Part shown: in pieces, positions 1 to 6,812 of the stretch
How positions within the stretch are numbered: the stretch's first letter is position 1
Layout: the number at the start of each line of letters is the position of its first letter
NCBI GenBank assembly: GCA_004356175.1
Contig: SMXV01000122.1
Coordinates: 1-7,950 of the forward strand
DNA: 7,950 nucleotides
Direction of reading: 5' to 3'
From: Acidobacteriota bacterium
GTDB taxonomy: Bacteria; Actinomycetota; Acidimicrobiia; Spongiisociales; UBA5794
Notes under the pieces: model-generated
The model's input: only the letters and a program-made list of their open reading frames with translations
What the model was told of the DNA's origin: nothing
The model's database searches: none
Position numbers and translations under genes: made by a program

Positions 1-19
1 AATGACGCAGATCTCATGA
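1..19 (+). CDS. Possible 3' end of an upstream operon gene (last codons only)
   Basis: The frame beginning at base 2 reads MTQIS and then meets TGA at 17-19, so an upstream gene could end in an ATGA overlap (16-19) with the transaldolase start. This is exactly the junction type seen twice further down the operon. In actinobacteria the gene before tal is commonly transketolase, but five codons cannot identify anything. A second possible stop in another frame lies at 3-5. The assignment rests only on the shared overlap pattern and is tentative. Confidence 0.3.
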
Positions 20-1101
20 GTAAACTCAATCAACTCCACGAGGCTGGCCAATCGATGTGGTACGACTTCATCCGCCGCGACATGCTTACCGGAAGCGGAC
101 TGAAAGACCTTGTCGACTCCGGTATTCGCGGCGTCACGAGCAACCCTTCAATCTTTGAGAAAGCCATTGCCGACTCCCACTTCTACGACGATGAAATTGC
201 GTCAATGCGCGACATGCCACCATCACGAGTCTTCGAGACGCTCGCCGTTGCAGACATCCGATCCGCCGCCGACATTCTACGAGACGTCTTTGATTCATCC
301 AACGGTGACGACGGATACGTCAGCTACGAAGTGTCGCCCGAACTGGCTCACGACACCGCCGAGACGATTGCTGACGCAATGCGGCTGTGGGACCTCATTG
401 ACAGACCGAACCTGATGATCAAAGTCCCAGCTACAACGGCAGGTATACCCGCCATCGAGGAACTCACAGGCGCCGGGATCAATATCAACGCAACGCTCAT
501 GTTCTCGCTTGCCGACTATGAGGCAGTTGCAACGGCGTACATCAAAGGAGCAGAACGCGCCGCGCGGCCGTCAAGGCTCGCCTCGGTTGCATCGTTCTTC
601 GTCAGCAGGGTTGATGCCTCCACGGACACAGCGCTGGACAGGATCGGCACCGAGCACGCTCTGTCACTGCGCGGTAGAGCTGCAATCGCAAACGCAAAGG
701 TCGCATACCTCAGGTATCAATCGCTCTTTGAAGGAGAACGATTCGCTGCCTTGAAGTCCGACGGCGTGAGCCCGCAGAGGGTTCTGTGGGGTTCAACATC
801 GACAAAGAATCCGGCCTACGACGACCTGATGTATGTGGAGGAACTCATCGGACCGAACACGGTCAACACGGCACCTCCGGCGACAATCGACGCGTTCATC
901 GACCACGGAACCGTTCGGACCGACTCACTTCTTAGCGGGGTGGACGAAGCCGTGAAATTTATCGATTCGCTTCCTGATGTTGGCATCGACTTTCGATCGA
1001 TCACAGAGCAGCTACAAACCGACGGGGTGGAGTCCTTCTCGAATGCCTACACGTCGCTGCTGAACGCAATCGAGACCAAGCAGGCCCACATCTCGGCATG
1101 A
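16..1101 (+). CDS. tal: Transaldolase
   Basis: This 361-residue cytosolic enzyme moves a dihydroxyacetone unit between sedoheptulose-7-phosphate and glyceraldehyde-3-phosphate, giving erythrose-4-phosphate and fructose-6-phosphate in the non-oxidative pentose phosphate pathway. The family signatures are plain: GVTSNPSIFEKAI at residues 39-51, the Schiff-base lysine K136 in LMIKVPAT, INATLMFS at 157-164, ASFFVSRVD at 192-200, STSTKNPAYDD at 260-270 and TVNTAPPAT at 282-290. The length suits the long (about 360-370 residue) actinobacterial/cyanobacterial form, not the short 215-residue type. The ATG at 16 aligns with the usual family N-terminus. No good Shine-Dalgarno is visible, so translation is probably coupled to an upstream gene. 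The stop overlaps the pgi start by 4 bases. Its product fructose-6-phosphate is the substrate of the next gene product. Confidence 0.97.
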   Translation: MSKLNQLHEAGQSMWYDFIRRDMLTGSGLKDLVDSGIRGVTSNPSIFEKAIADSHFYDDEIASMRDMPPSRVFETLAVADIRSAADILRDVFDSSNGDDGYVSYEVSPELAHDTAETIADAMRLWDLIDRPNLMIKVPATTAGIPAIEELTGAGININATLMFSLADYEAVATAYIKGAERAARPSRLASVASFFVSRVDASTDTALDRIGTEHALSLRGRAAIANAKVAYLRYQSLFEGERFAALKSDGVSPQRVLWGSTSTKNPAYDDLMYVEELIGPNTVNTAPPATIDAFIDHGTVRTDSLLSGVDEAVKFIDSLPDVGIDFRSITEQLQTDGVESFSNAYTSLLNAIETKQAHISA

Positions 1102-2681
1102 CGGTTGTTGTCTCGACGCACGCGGCTGATCACGATCTCATCGACAATCACGCTGCCAGGTGGCGCTCCTCGAACATTGTGCAACGACTCTCGCGCAAGG
1201 ACCCGACAGTCTGGGCCGCCCCACCTGTGGGCGAGATTGCCAACCGCCTCGGCTGGCTCGACGCCCCGTTCGAGTCTGCCAATCTGACAGCACCGATTGC
1301 ACAGCTTGCGGCTCAGGCGGTCAGCGACAACATCTCGAACATTGTGTTGATTGGCATGGGCGGATCGAGCCTTGCGCCCGAGGTACTTGCCAACACGCTC
1401 GACACCGCGACCAGCCCGCCACGGCTTGTGGTCATCGACTCAACCCATCCGCTCGCGATCGAGAACGTGGCCACGACAACCGATCCAGATTCGACCTGGT
1501 ACCTCATTGCATCGAAGTCGGGGGGGACAGTGGAAACCCTCTCCCTCTTCCGATTCTTCTGGAGGCATGTGTCGGCGGCACTCAACAACCCCGGTCGCCA
1601 CTTCATTGCAATTACCGACAAGAACTCTGGTCTCGCGTCGCTTGCGGCCGAGCGTGGGTTCAGAGAAATATTTCTTGCCAATCCCGATGTCGGAGGCCGA
1701 TACTCTGCTCTGACTGCCTTCGGCCTTGTACCGACGGGACTCACGGGCGGTGACCTCGGCAAGCTACTCGCAGCGGCCCAGCGGGGCGCTGGTGCGTGCG
1801 GACCTGATGTGCGCCTGGAGGAGAATCCCGGGTTCACGCTTGGTGTTGTCATGGCAGGTCACGCCCTCAAAGGCACGGACAAGACACAATTTCTCGCTAC
1901 AGGACCGACACGAACAATCGGAGTCTGGATCGAGCAACTCATTGCAGAGTCGACCGGCAAGAACGGAGTCGGAATTGTGCCCATCGACGGGGGCTCCCTC
2001 CTACCCGGCTCGTCACATGCCACAATCGTGACGATCGGTTCCGATGGGAATACCACGAGTGACGTAGCAATCACGATCGACGACCCTCACGACATTGCCG
2101 AGCTCATGTTCATATTCGAATTCGCGACAGCTGTGGCGGGAGAAATTCTCGATGTCAACCCATTCGATCAGCCGGATGTCGAGTCGGCGAAGAACCTCAC
2201 GAGGGTCGCAATGGAAGCCGGCACACCGGCTGGGTCCACAACCTCGGCAGAGATCGGCAATCGTGATTGGGTCGGGGGCATTGATTCAAGAGCGGAGGCT
2301 GGCACCATCTCCTACATCGCTGTCCAAGCGTACCTCCACGACTCCGAACCAAACCGGATCCTCCTCACAGAACTGGCAGATGCTCTCAGCGAACGTCTTG
2401 GTGTCTATGTGACGCTGGGAATCGGCCCAAGATTTCTGCACTCGACCGGCCAGCTCCACAAGGGTGGCCCACCCGGCGGCGTCTATCTCCAAATCACAGA
2501 TGACACTGGTGAGGGACTTGCGATACCCGAGAGTGACTACAGTTTCAACGAGCTGATCGCTGCACAGTCAATCGGTGACCGAACTGCCCTCGAGTTGGCC
2601 GATCGAACTGTCGTCACGGTCGCTCTCGGTTCCGACAGCGCTGGGGGGCTGCTCCTGATGATTGAACAGGTCGAAAGATGA
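1098..2681 (+). CDS. pgi: Glucose-6-phosphate isomerase (type found in tal-pgi fusions)
   Basis: This 527-residue cytosolic enzyme interconverts glucose-6-phosphate and fructose-6-phosphate. Two SIS-type sugar-phosphate folds are recognisable. The first carries IGMGGSSLAPEV (85-96), the phosphate loop ASKSGGTVETLS (138-149) and DVGGRYSAL (197-205). Catalytic-site segments follow: QLIAESTGK (280-288, glutamate E284), NPFDQPDVESAK (354-365) and GPRFLHSTGQLHKGGP (443-458, with H447 and K455). These are diverged from E. coli Pgi and, from my knowledge of the family, match the C-terminal half of the bifunctional transaldolase/glucose-6-phosphate isomerase proteins. Here it is a free-standing protein, since its ATG sits in a 4-base ATGA overlap with the tal stop and in a different frame. 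The upstream ribosome binding site is weak, which suggests coupled translation. It also overlaps zwf by ATGA. The usual SGTT of the phosphate loop reads SGGT here. Confidence 0.95.
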   Translation: MTVVVSTHAADHDLIDNHAARWRSSNIVQRLSRKDPTVWAAPPVGEIANRLGWLDAPFESANLTAPIAQLAAQAVSDNISNIVLIGMGGSSLAPEVLANTLDTATSPPRLVVIDSTHPLAIENVATTTDPDSTWYLIASKSGGTVETLSLFRFFWRHVSAALNNPGRHFIAITDKNSGLASLAAERGFREIFLANPDVGGRYSALTAFGLVPTGLTGGDLGKLLAAAQRGAGACGPDVRLEENPGFTLGVVMAGHALKGTDKTQFLATGPTRTIGVWIEQLIAESTGKNGVGIVPIDGGSLLPGSSHATIVTIGSDGNTTSDVAITIDDPHDIAELMFIFEFATAVAGEILDVNPFDQPDVESAKNLTRVAMEAGTPAGSTTSAEIGNRDWVGGIDSRAEAGTISYIAVQAYLHDSEPNRILLTELADALSERLGVYVTLGIGPRFLHSTGQLHKGGPPGGVYLQITDDTGEGLAIPESDYSFNELIAAQSIGDRTALELADRTVVTVALGSDSAGGLLLMIEQVER

Positions 2682-4111
2682 AGACCGATGTCACTTTCAT
2701 CGTGTTCGGCGCAACCGGCCACCTCGCGCGAACGAAACTGCTCCCAGCCCTTGCCAAGGTTGTGGTCAACGAAGGTGTCGAGCGTCATGCACTGATCGGT
2801 ATCGGATCGACCCAACGCACAGATGACGAGTTTCAACAACTCGTGTCGCAGAGCCTCACCGAGGCGGGTATCGGAGGCAAGTGCCGTGAAAGTTTTCTCT
2901 CTGGGCCCATTGTCTACCGATCTGTTGGGGGATCGTCTCCGTACAAAGAAATAGTGGCTGAAGTGCGGCGCGTCGAGAACGCTGCTGGCCTCAGTGGAAA
3001 CCGTGTCATATACCTCGCGATTGCTCCGTCGCACCTCGACACAACCGTCGAAGGAATCCAGAAGTCCGGACTCAACATGTCGGACGGCTGGTCTCGACTT
3101 GTGGTCGAGAAACCCTTCGGCACGGACCTCGCCTCAGCCGTGGCATCGAACACAACCATCCGCCAGGCGTTCCGAGAAGACGACGTCTATCGCATCGACC
3201 ACTACCTCGCGAAAGAGACGGTCCGCAACCTCTTGGTCTTTCGTTTCTCGAACAGCCTATTTAGCGAGACATGGAATCGTCAACATATCGAATCTATCGA
3301 AATCACGGTTGCCGAGTCGAGCGGCGTCGAAGGCCGAGCAGCGTATTACGACGAGGCTGGCGCCGTCCGTGACATGGTGCAGAACCACCTCGTACAAATC
3401 ATGACACTCGTCGCCATGGAGCCTCCAGTCGCGATGACAGCAGCCGCCATCCGGTCTGAGAAGGTCAAGGTTCTCCAATCGACTCGATCGATTCAACGGG
3501 CCGATGCTGTGCTTGGTAGATACACGAAAGGAGTCGTCGACGGAGAACCCGTGGCAGGATATCTGGCGACCGAAGGAGTGGATCCGGACTCAACAACTCC
3601 GACCTACGCTGCCATCCGGCTTCACATCGACAACTGGCGCTGGCAGGGTGTGCCGTTCTATCTACGAACCGGGAAACGCATGAGCCACAGGCTGACGGAA
3701 GTGGTCGTACGGTTCCGGCGTCCGCCTGTGTGCCTTTTCCATCTGCCGGACGACTGCGAGGGGCATCAGAACGTCCTGAAGCTGAGATTACAACCCCATG
3801 AGGGGTTCGAACTTCTCATCGATGTGAAGCAACCGGGAGAGGACAGCGGCATCAGCAGAATCCCGCTTGCGGTCTCGTACGATCAGATTCTCGAAGGTGC
3901 ACCCACAGCATACGAAACGCTGCTTGCGGACGTGATCGAAGGCGACCAGACGCTGTTCGTAAGGGCTGACGAGGTCGAGGCTTCCTGGAATCTTTTCAGT
4001 CCGTTACTCGACCGCAGCGACGTCCACGCCTATGCGGCCGGAACTGACGGACCGCACAGCGCGAGCGAGCTCATCTCCGGAGGTCCGGGACACTGGTCCG
4101 CTCTCGGCTGA
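2678..4111 (+). CDS. zwf: Glucose-6-phosphate 1-dehydrogenase
   Basis: This 477-residue cytosolic enzyme oxidises glucose-6-phosphate to 6-phosphogluconolactone with NADP+ (or NAD+), the entry to the oxidative pentose phosphate pathway. The N-terminal Rossmann fold carries the nucleotide motif GATGHLARTKLLPAL (11-25) and VVEKPFGTDL (142-151). The substrate site is RIDHYLAKE (172-180, with D174, H175 and K179), followed by RDMVQNHL (231-238, with general-base-type H237) and PFYLRTGKRM (326-335). The C-terminal AYAAGTDGP...W pattern (451-473) matches the family end, so the protein is complete. Two residues differ from the common consensus: H15 replaces the usual D in GxxGDL, and A178 replaces G in DHYLGKE. 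The gene starts in an ATGA overlap with pgi. Its last 108 bases overlap the convergent histidine kinase gene. The partner genes opcA and pgl do not follow it. Confidence 0.96.
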   Translation: MKTDVTFIVFGATGHLARTKLLPALAKVVVNEGVERHALIGIGSTQRTDDEFQQLVSQSLTEAGIGGKCRESFLSGPIVYRSVGGSSPYKEIVAEVRRVENAAGLSGNRVIYLAIAPSHLDTTVEGIQKSGLNMSDGWSRLVVEKPFGTDLASAVASNTTIRQAFREDDVYRIDHYLAKETVRNLLVFRFSNSLFSETWNRQHIESIEITVAESSGVEGRAAYYDEAGAVRDMVQNHLVQIMTLVAMEPPVAMTAAAIRSEKVKVLQSTRSIQRADAVLGRYTKGVVDGEPVAGYLATEGVDPDSTTPTYAAIRLHIDNWRWQGVPFYLRTGKRMSHRLTEVVVRFRRPPVCLFHLPDDCEGHQNVLKLRLQPHEGFELLIDVKQPGEDSGISRIPLAVSYDQILEGAPTAYETLLADVIEGDQTLFVRADEVEASWNLFSPLLDRSDVHAYAAGTDGPHSASELISGGPGHWSALG

Positions 4112-6556
4112 CTCGACAGCGACCTTCGGAAGTTCTAGTCGGAAAGTACTGCGACCATCAAACGTGTACGTCAGGGAGCCTCCCATCAATTCGGCGAGAG
4201 TTCGCGACACCGTCAACCCAAGGCCGACGGACCCAGGTTGTCCTTCGGTGTGATGAGCTCGTTCGTAAGCGACAAAAATCCGATCGTGATCCTCGGGAAG
4301 TATGCCTTCGCCGTTATCGATGACCTCCACAGCCATAGTGCCAGGGCCAGACGACATGACAATCTCGACACGGTTCCCACCGTACCTCAAGGCGTTTGTC
4401 ACCAGGTTCCTCAGAATCTGCCGAACGCGGATTGGATCGGCGATTACCTGCTCCTCCGACGTGCGCACTTCAATGTTCGTCGAGCCCGTGTCTGTGAAGC
4501 CCGCCATCACGCTCTCGATTTCTCGTCCCAGACTCACATGCTCGCGGCGCACCGTGACGTTTCCAATATTGGATCTCGCAGCCACGAGGAGGTCTTCGAT
4601 AATGTCAGACATGTCGCGGCTCTGTTCGACCAGCATTTCGGTGAATTCAGCCATCTCCTGTTTGCTCAGGTTCATCCACTGCTCATTCAGCTCGTGTGCC
4701 ATTCCTGTTACGACGGTGAGCGGCGTTCTCAGCTCATGAGACACGGACGCAACGAAGGCGTCCTTTGACTTCAGAAGGTCCTCTAGACGCTCCTTGGCGA
4801 CGGATCGACCGATCGCTGCGGCAAGGACGTTCGCGATCGCGAGCAGGAAGTTGATGTCCTCGGACGTAAACAGCCGATCGCCCGTTGACAGCACAATCAG
4901 TGTTCCAAAGTCGGAGTCCGACCCAGGGATCATGACTGCGACACACGAACGAACACCTTTGTCTGCAAGTCTCGGCGCAGCAAACCTCACCTCTGGGTCG
5001 GTTCTCAGCACCACCGGAGCAGCTGTCATGTGCGCACGATCAGCGAGTGTCATGACGGCCTCCGGACCCAGTTCAAAGTCGATATTGGACGATACGATGT
5101 CGAACTCATCGTCGTCGTGTCTGTGAAACAGCACCACACCTTCGTCCCCAAGCACTCGCGACACGAGGTCAGTTATTTCGCCGAGAATGGAGCCGATATC
5201 ATCCGCATCAAGCGCCATTTGACCAATCCTCGCCGCCGCCTCCTGCTGGGCAGCCCTGGACCACAACTCGTCTTCAATCGCCCTCGTGCCCGTTATGTCA
5301 ATCATTGCACCCTCGTAGGCGATTCCGTCATCCGTCTCGATGCGTCTCGACGTGTCGCGTACCCAAATGATCTGCCCGTCCACCTTGTACATTCGAGCTT
5401 CGAAGCCGACAACGAACTTGGAGTCTTCAAGCAGCACTTCGAGGTGATCTCGATCCGCTGCGTTGACATACATGTCGCGCGTATTGATTCCACTGACCTC
5501 CTCTTCAGATTCCGCCCCGAATAATTCCCGCAGGGCGTTGTTCGACTGCGCGATCCTTCCGTCGGGAAGTGACCGGTACAGGGCAACCGGAATGCGTTCG
5601 AAGAACTCCCGGAAGTCAAGCTCAGTCTTGTAGAGATCCTTCTCAGCCTTGCGCTGTCCCGACCGATCGCTCAGTGCTATCTGCACTGCGGGGTTACCGC
5701 TGTGGCTGATCATGGCACACGTCGCGTCGACCCAGAGTTCCTCTGGTCCATCGACCTCGATTCGAATGCTCTCTGATTTACCGGAACCGAGGCGATCGGA
5801 TGCCGCACGGACGACCCCCGTAAGTCTCTCACGGCTCTCCAGTGACACGATGTCGACGAACCTCGATCCGATGAGTTCCGACAGTGGTCGCGCGAGCAGA
5901 TCGAGCGTAGACCGGTTGGCGTACACGATCTTGCGATCTACCTCCACGAGATAGGCGGTCGGCGCGGTATCCATCAGCCTGCGATACCGGTCTGATCCGG
6001 TCTCAGCCGCTGCGGCGACCTGGTACCTGTATCGACGTATCGCTGCGAACTGCAAATATGCGACACCAAGAATTGCTGCCCTCGCGAACACGATCCACAG
6101 ATCAGCCGCCTGTGTCGACACTCCGCTGGTACCGAGTCCTGCAACAATGAAGCCGACCTTGACAGTCTCAAGCGCTACAGCAGCAACGGCAGTACGCGAC
6201 GCAGTGCGCACCGACGAGAGACGGACGACGGACCCTATGGCCCACAGCGAAACCAGGAGCGATAGCCATCCAGCCCATGGAACGAAAGTCCACAGGGCAA
6301 AGGACGCGATTAGGTCGATTCCCGCCGCCGTGGGCACACCCGCAAAACTGTTGTAGTGCCTCGCTGCGAATGGCACGAAACCCATCGTAAGAGCCAGCAC
6401 AACAACACTTGCCCGACCGTACATCGGGAGGGACACTGAGCCAAACGCAACCATTACCGCCGCTACGTAGAACGCCAATCGCACGCGCAGTAGGTGTCCT
6501 ATCAGCTGATGCCGATCGTTCTGCTGGGAAAATTCTGAAACCATTGTAAATATCAT
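4004..6556 (-). CDS. Membrane-anchored PAS-PAS-GAF sensor histidine kinase
   Basis: This 850-residue two-component sensor kinase has five or six hydrophobic segments at about residues 25-41, 49-66, 77-92, 95-112, 122-140 and 150-172. Two PAS domains follow (about 186-300 and 308-425), then a GAF domain (about 433-585). A HisKA dimerisation domain carries the phospho-accepting H607 in SVSHELRTP. A HATPase domain shows the N box (RNLVTNALRYGG, N717 and N721), the D box (VIDNGEGI, D747), an F box near 760-767 and the G loop GSVGLGL (775-781). All kinase residues are present, so it should be active. The signal is unknown, and no receiver domain or adjacent regulator gene is seen. The ATPase fold ends near residue 812. 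The last 35 residues are encoded antisense to the zwf 3' end. The start is uncertain: an ATG at 6556 and another four codons later (6544) are both without a clear Shine-Dalgarno, so a leaderless mRNA is possible. Confidence 0.95.
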   Translation of the reverse strand: MIFTMVSEFSQQNDRHQLIGHLLRVRLAFYVAAVMVAFGSVSLPMYGRASVVVLALTMGFVPFAARHYNSFAGVPTAAGIDLIASFALWTFVPWAGWLSLLVSLWAIGSVVRLSSVRTASRTAVAAVALETVKVGFIVAGLGTSGVSTQAADLWIVFARAAILGVAYLQFAAIRRYRYQVAAAAETGSDRYRRLMDTAPTAYLVEVDRKIVYANRSTLDLLARPLSELIGSRFVDIVSLESRERLTGVVRAASDRLGSGKSESIRIEVDGPEELWVDATCAMISHSGNPAVQIALSDRSGQRKAEKDLYKTELDFREFFERIPVALYRSLPDGRIAQSNNALRELFGAESEEEVSGINTRDMYVNAADRDHLEVLLEDSKFVVGFEARMYKVDGQIIWVRDTSRRIETDDGIAYEGAMIDITGTRAIEDELWSRAAQQEAAARIGQMALDADDIGSILGEITDLVSRVLGDEGVVLFHRHDDDEFDIVSSNIDFELGPEAVMTLADRAHMTAAPVVLRTDPEVRFAAPRLADKGVRSCVAVMIPGSDSDFGTLIVLSTGDRLFTSEDINFLLAIANVLAAAIGRSVAKERLEDLLKSKDAFVASVSHELRTPLTVVTGMAHELNEQWMNLSKQEMAEFTEMLVEQSRDMSDIIEDLLVAARSNIGNVTVRREHVSLGREIESVMAGFTDTGSTNIEVRTSEEQVIADPIRVRQILRNLVTNALRYGGNRVEIVMSSGPGTMAVEVIDNGEGILPEDHDRIFVAYERAHHTEGQPGSVGLGLTVSRTLAELMGGSLTYTFDGRSTFRLELPKVAVESAESGPVSRTSGDELARAVRSVSSGRIGVDVAAVE

Positions 6557-6652
6557 CGGCGTGTCGGAGCTGAACTTGAAGGGGCTGTCGGGATGAGCAG
6601 GCCGTCAGCCGTAGCTATGGAGGATGCATCGGAGGTTTTTGGTCTTTAGCTC

Positions 6653-6681
6653 TTAGTCGGAGGAAGAGAACGGTTAGTCGG
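6653..6681. repeat. Pair of 8-base direct repeats, TTAGTCGG
   Basis: TTAGTCGG occurs at 6653-6660 and again at 6674-6681, 21 bases apart start to start, which is two helical turns, so both copies face the same side of the DNA. They lie about 95-130 bases upstream of the kinase start and could be a regulator site for that gene. The match is short and may be chance. Confidence 0.35.
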
Positions 6682-6708
6682 TGGCAGCGGGCTCCAGGAG
6701 CACGGGCC

Positions 6709-6714
6709 CCTAGG
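6709..6714. repeat. Left target-site duplication CCTAGG
   Basis: CCTAGG immediately precedes the left inverted repeat and is identical to the six bases after the right inverted repeat. It fits the NCTAGN target with 6-base duplication known for Bordetella IS481. Because the target consensus fixes the four central bases, only the two outer bases independently support a true duplication. Confidence 0.75.
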
Positions 6715-6740
6715 TGTGACAACCGGGGAGGTTGTCCCTG
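6715..6740 (+). repeat. Left terminal inverted repeat (IRL)
   Basis: Compared with the complement of the right end, 19 of the first 26 bases match: TGTG, then CGGGGA at 6724-6729, GTTGTCC at 6731-6737 and TG at 6739-6740. With a one-base gap the similarity continues through GATGGTG (6744-6750). These ends are the presumed transposase binding sites. Confidence 0.85.
6718..6736 (+). repeat. Perfect 7-base dyad inside the left end
   Basis: GACAACC (6718-6724) and GGTTGTC (6730-6736) are exact reverse complements around the 5-base loop GGGGA. The right end does not have this symmetry because bases 5-9 differ. It could be a hairpin in read-through RNA or a protein-binding dyad. Confidence 0.6.
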
Positions 6741-6760
6741 GCGTGATGGTGTGATTGGGT

Positions 6761-6812
6761 GAGCCCTCCGACGAGACTGTGGGTTACGACTCGCAGCTCG
6801 AAGGAGGGCTCA
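6761..6812 (+). promoter_or_regulatory. Hairpin sequestering the transposase ribosome binding site
   Basis: GAGCCCTCC (6761-6769) pairs perfectly with GGAGGGCTC (6803-6811). The second arm contains the Shine-Dalgarno, and U6760 can also pair with A6812 of the start codon. Inside a 2x2 internal loop the stem continues with CGAG (6772-6775) against CTCG (6797-6800). An RNA entering from outside the element would fold this stem and hide the start, while an RNA beginning after 6769 would not. Comparable protection against read-through is well known for IS10 and IS50. Applying it here is an inference from the pairing. Confidence 0.65.

Larger units (their letters stand above)
6557..6714. other. 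Non-coding region between the kinase start and the insertion sequence
   Basis: This 158-base stretch must hold the kinase promoter (reading leftwards), but I could not find a convincing -35/-10 pair. No reading frame of useful length crosses it: an ATG at 6593 runs only 18 codons to a TAG at 6647. None of the forward frames encodes the missing start of the oxidoreductase found beyond the insertion sequence. It contains the TTAGTCGG repeat pair listed separately. Confidence 0.6.

Noticed and set aside
1160..1753. Long open frame (197 codons) on the + strand inside pgi
   Set aside because: It lies in another frame of a clearly recognised isomerase, has Cys/Arg/His-rich composition without any domain, and is a product of the GC-biased codon pattern.
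1313..1852. 179-codon open frame antisense to pgi
   Set aside because: It is fully covered by the conserved isomerase core on the other strand, shows no recognisable motif and has no ribosome binding site worth noting.
4238..4768. 176-codon open frame antisense to the kinase HisKA/HATPase region
   Set aside because: It mirrors the conserved catalytic region of the kinase. Its composition (many His and Arg) is that of a complementary-strand artefact.
6593..6649. 18-codon open frame (MSRPSAVAMEDASEVFGL) as a possible leader peptide or gene remnant
   Set aside because: It is too short, has no good ribosome binding site, leads to no regulated gene on the + strand and does not resemble the missing MDR N-terminus.
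6650..6668. CTCTT...AAGAG inverted repeat as a terminator
   Set aside because: The stem has only 5 weak base pairs and no following T-run on either strand.
6732..6760. Possible outward/inward promoter in the left IS end (TTGTCC as -35)
   Set aside because: No acceptable -10 hexamer is found at 16-18 bases, so a promoter cannot be supported by eye.
6755..6811. Extended transposase start at TTG 6755
   Set aside because: The ATG at 6812 has a strong AAGGAGG ribosome binding site, and the extra 19 residues would be encoded by the hairpin region, unlike IS481 family N-termini.
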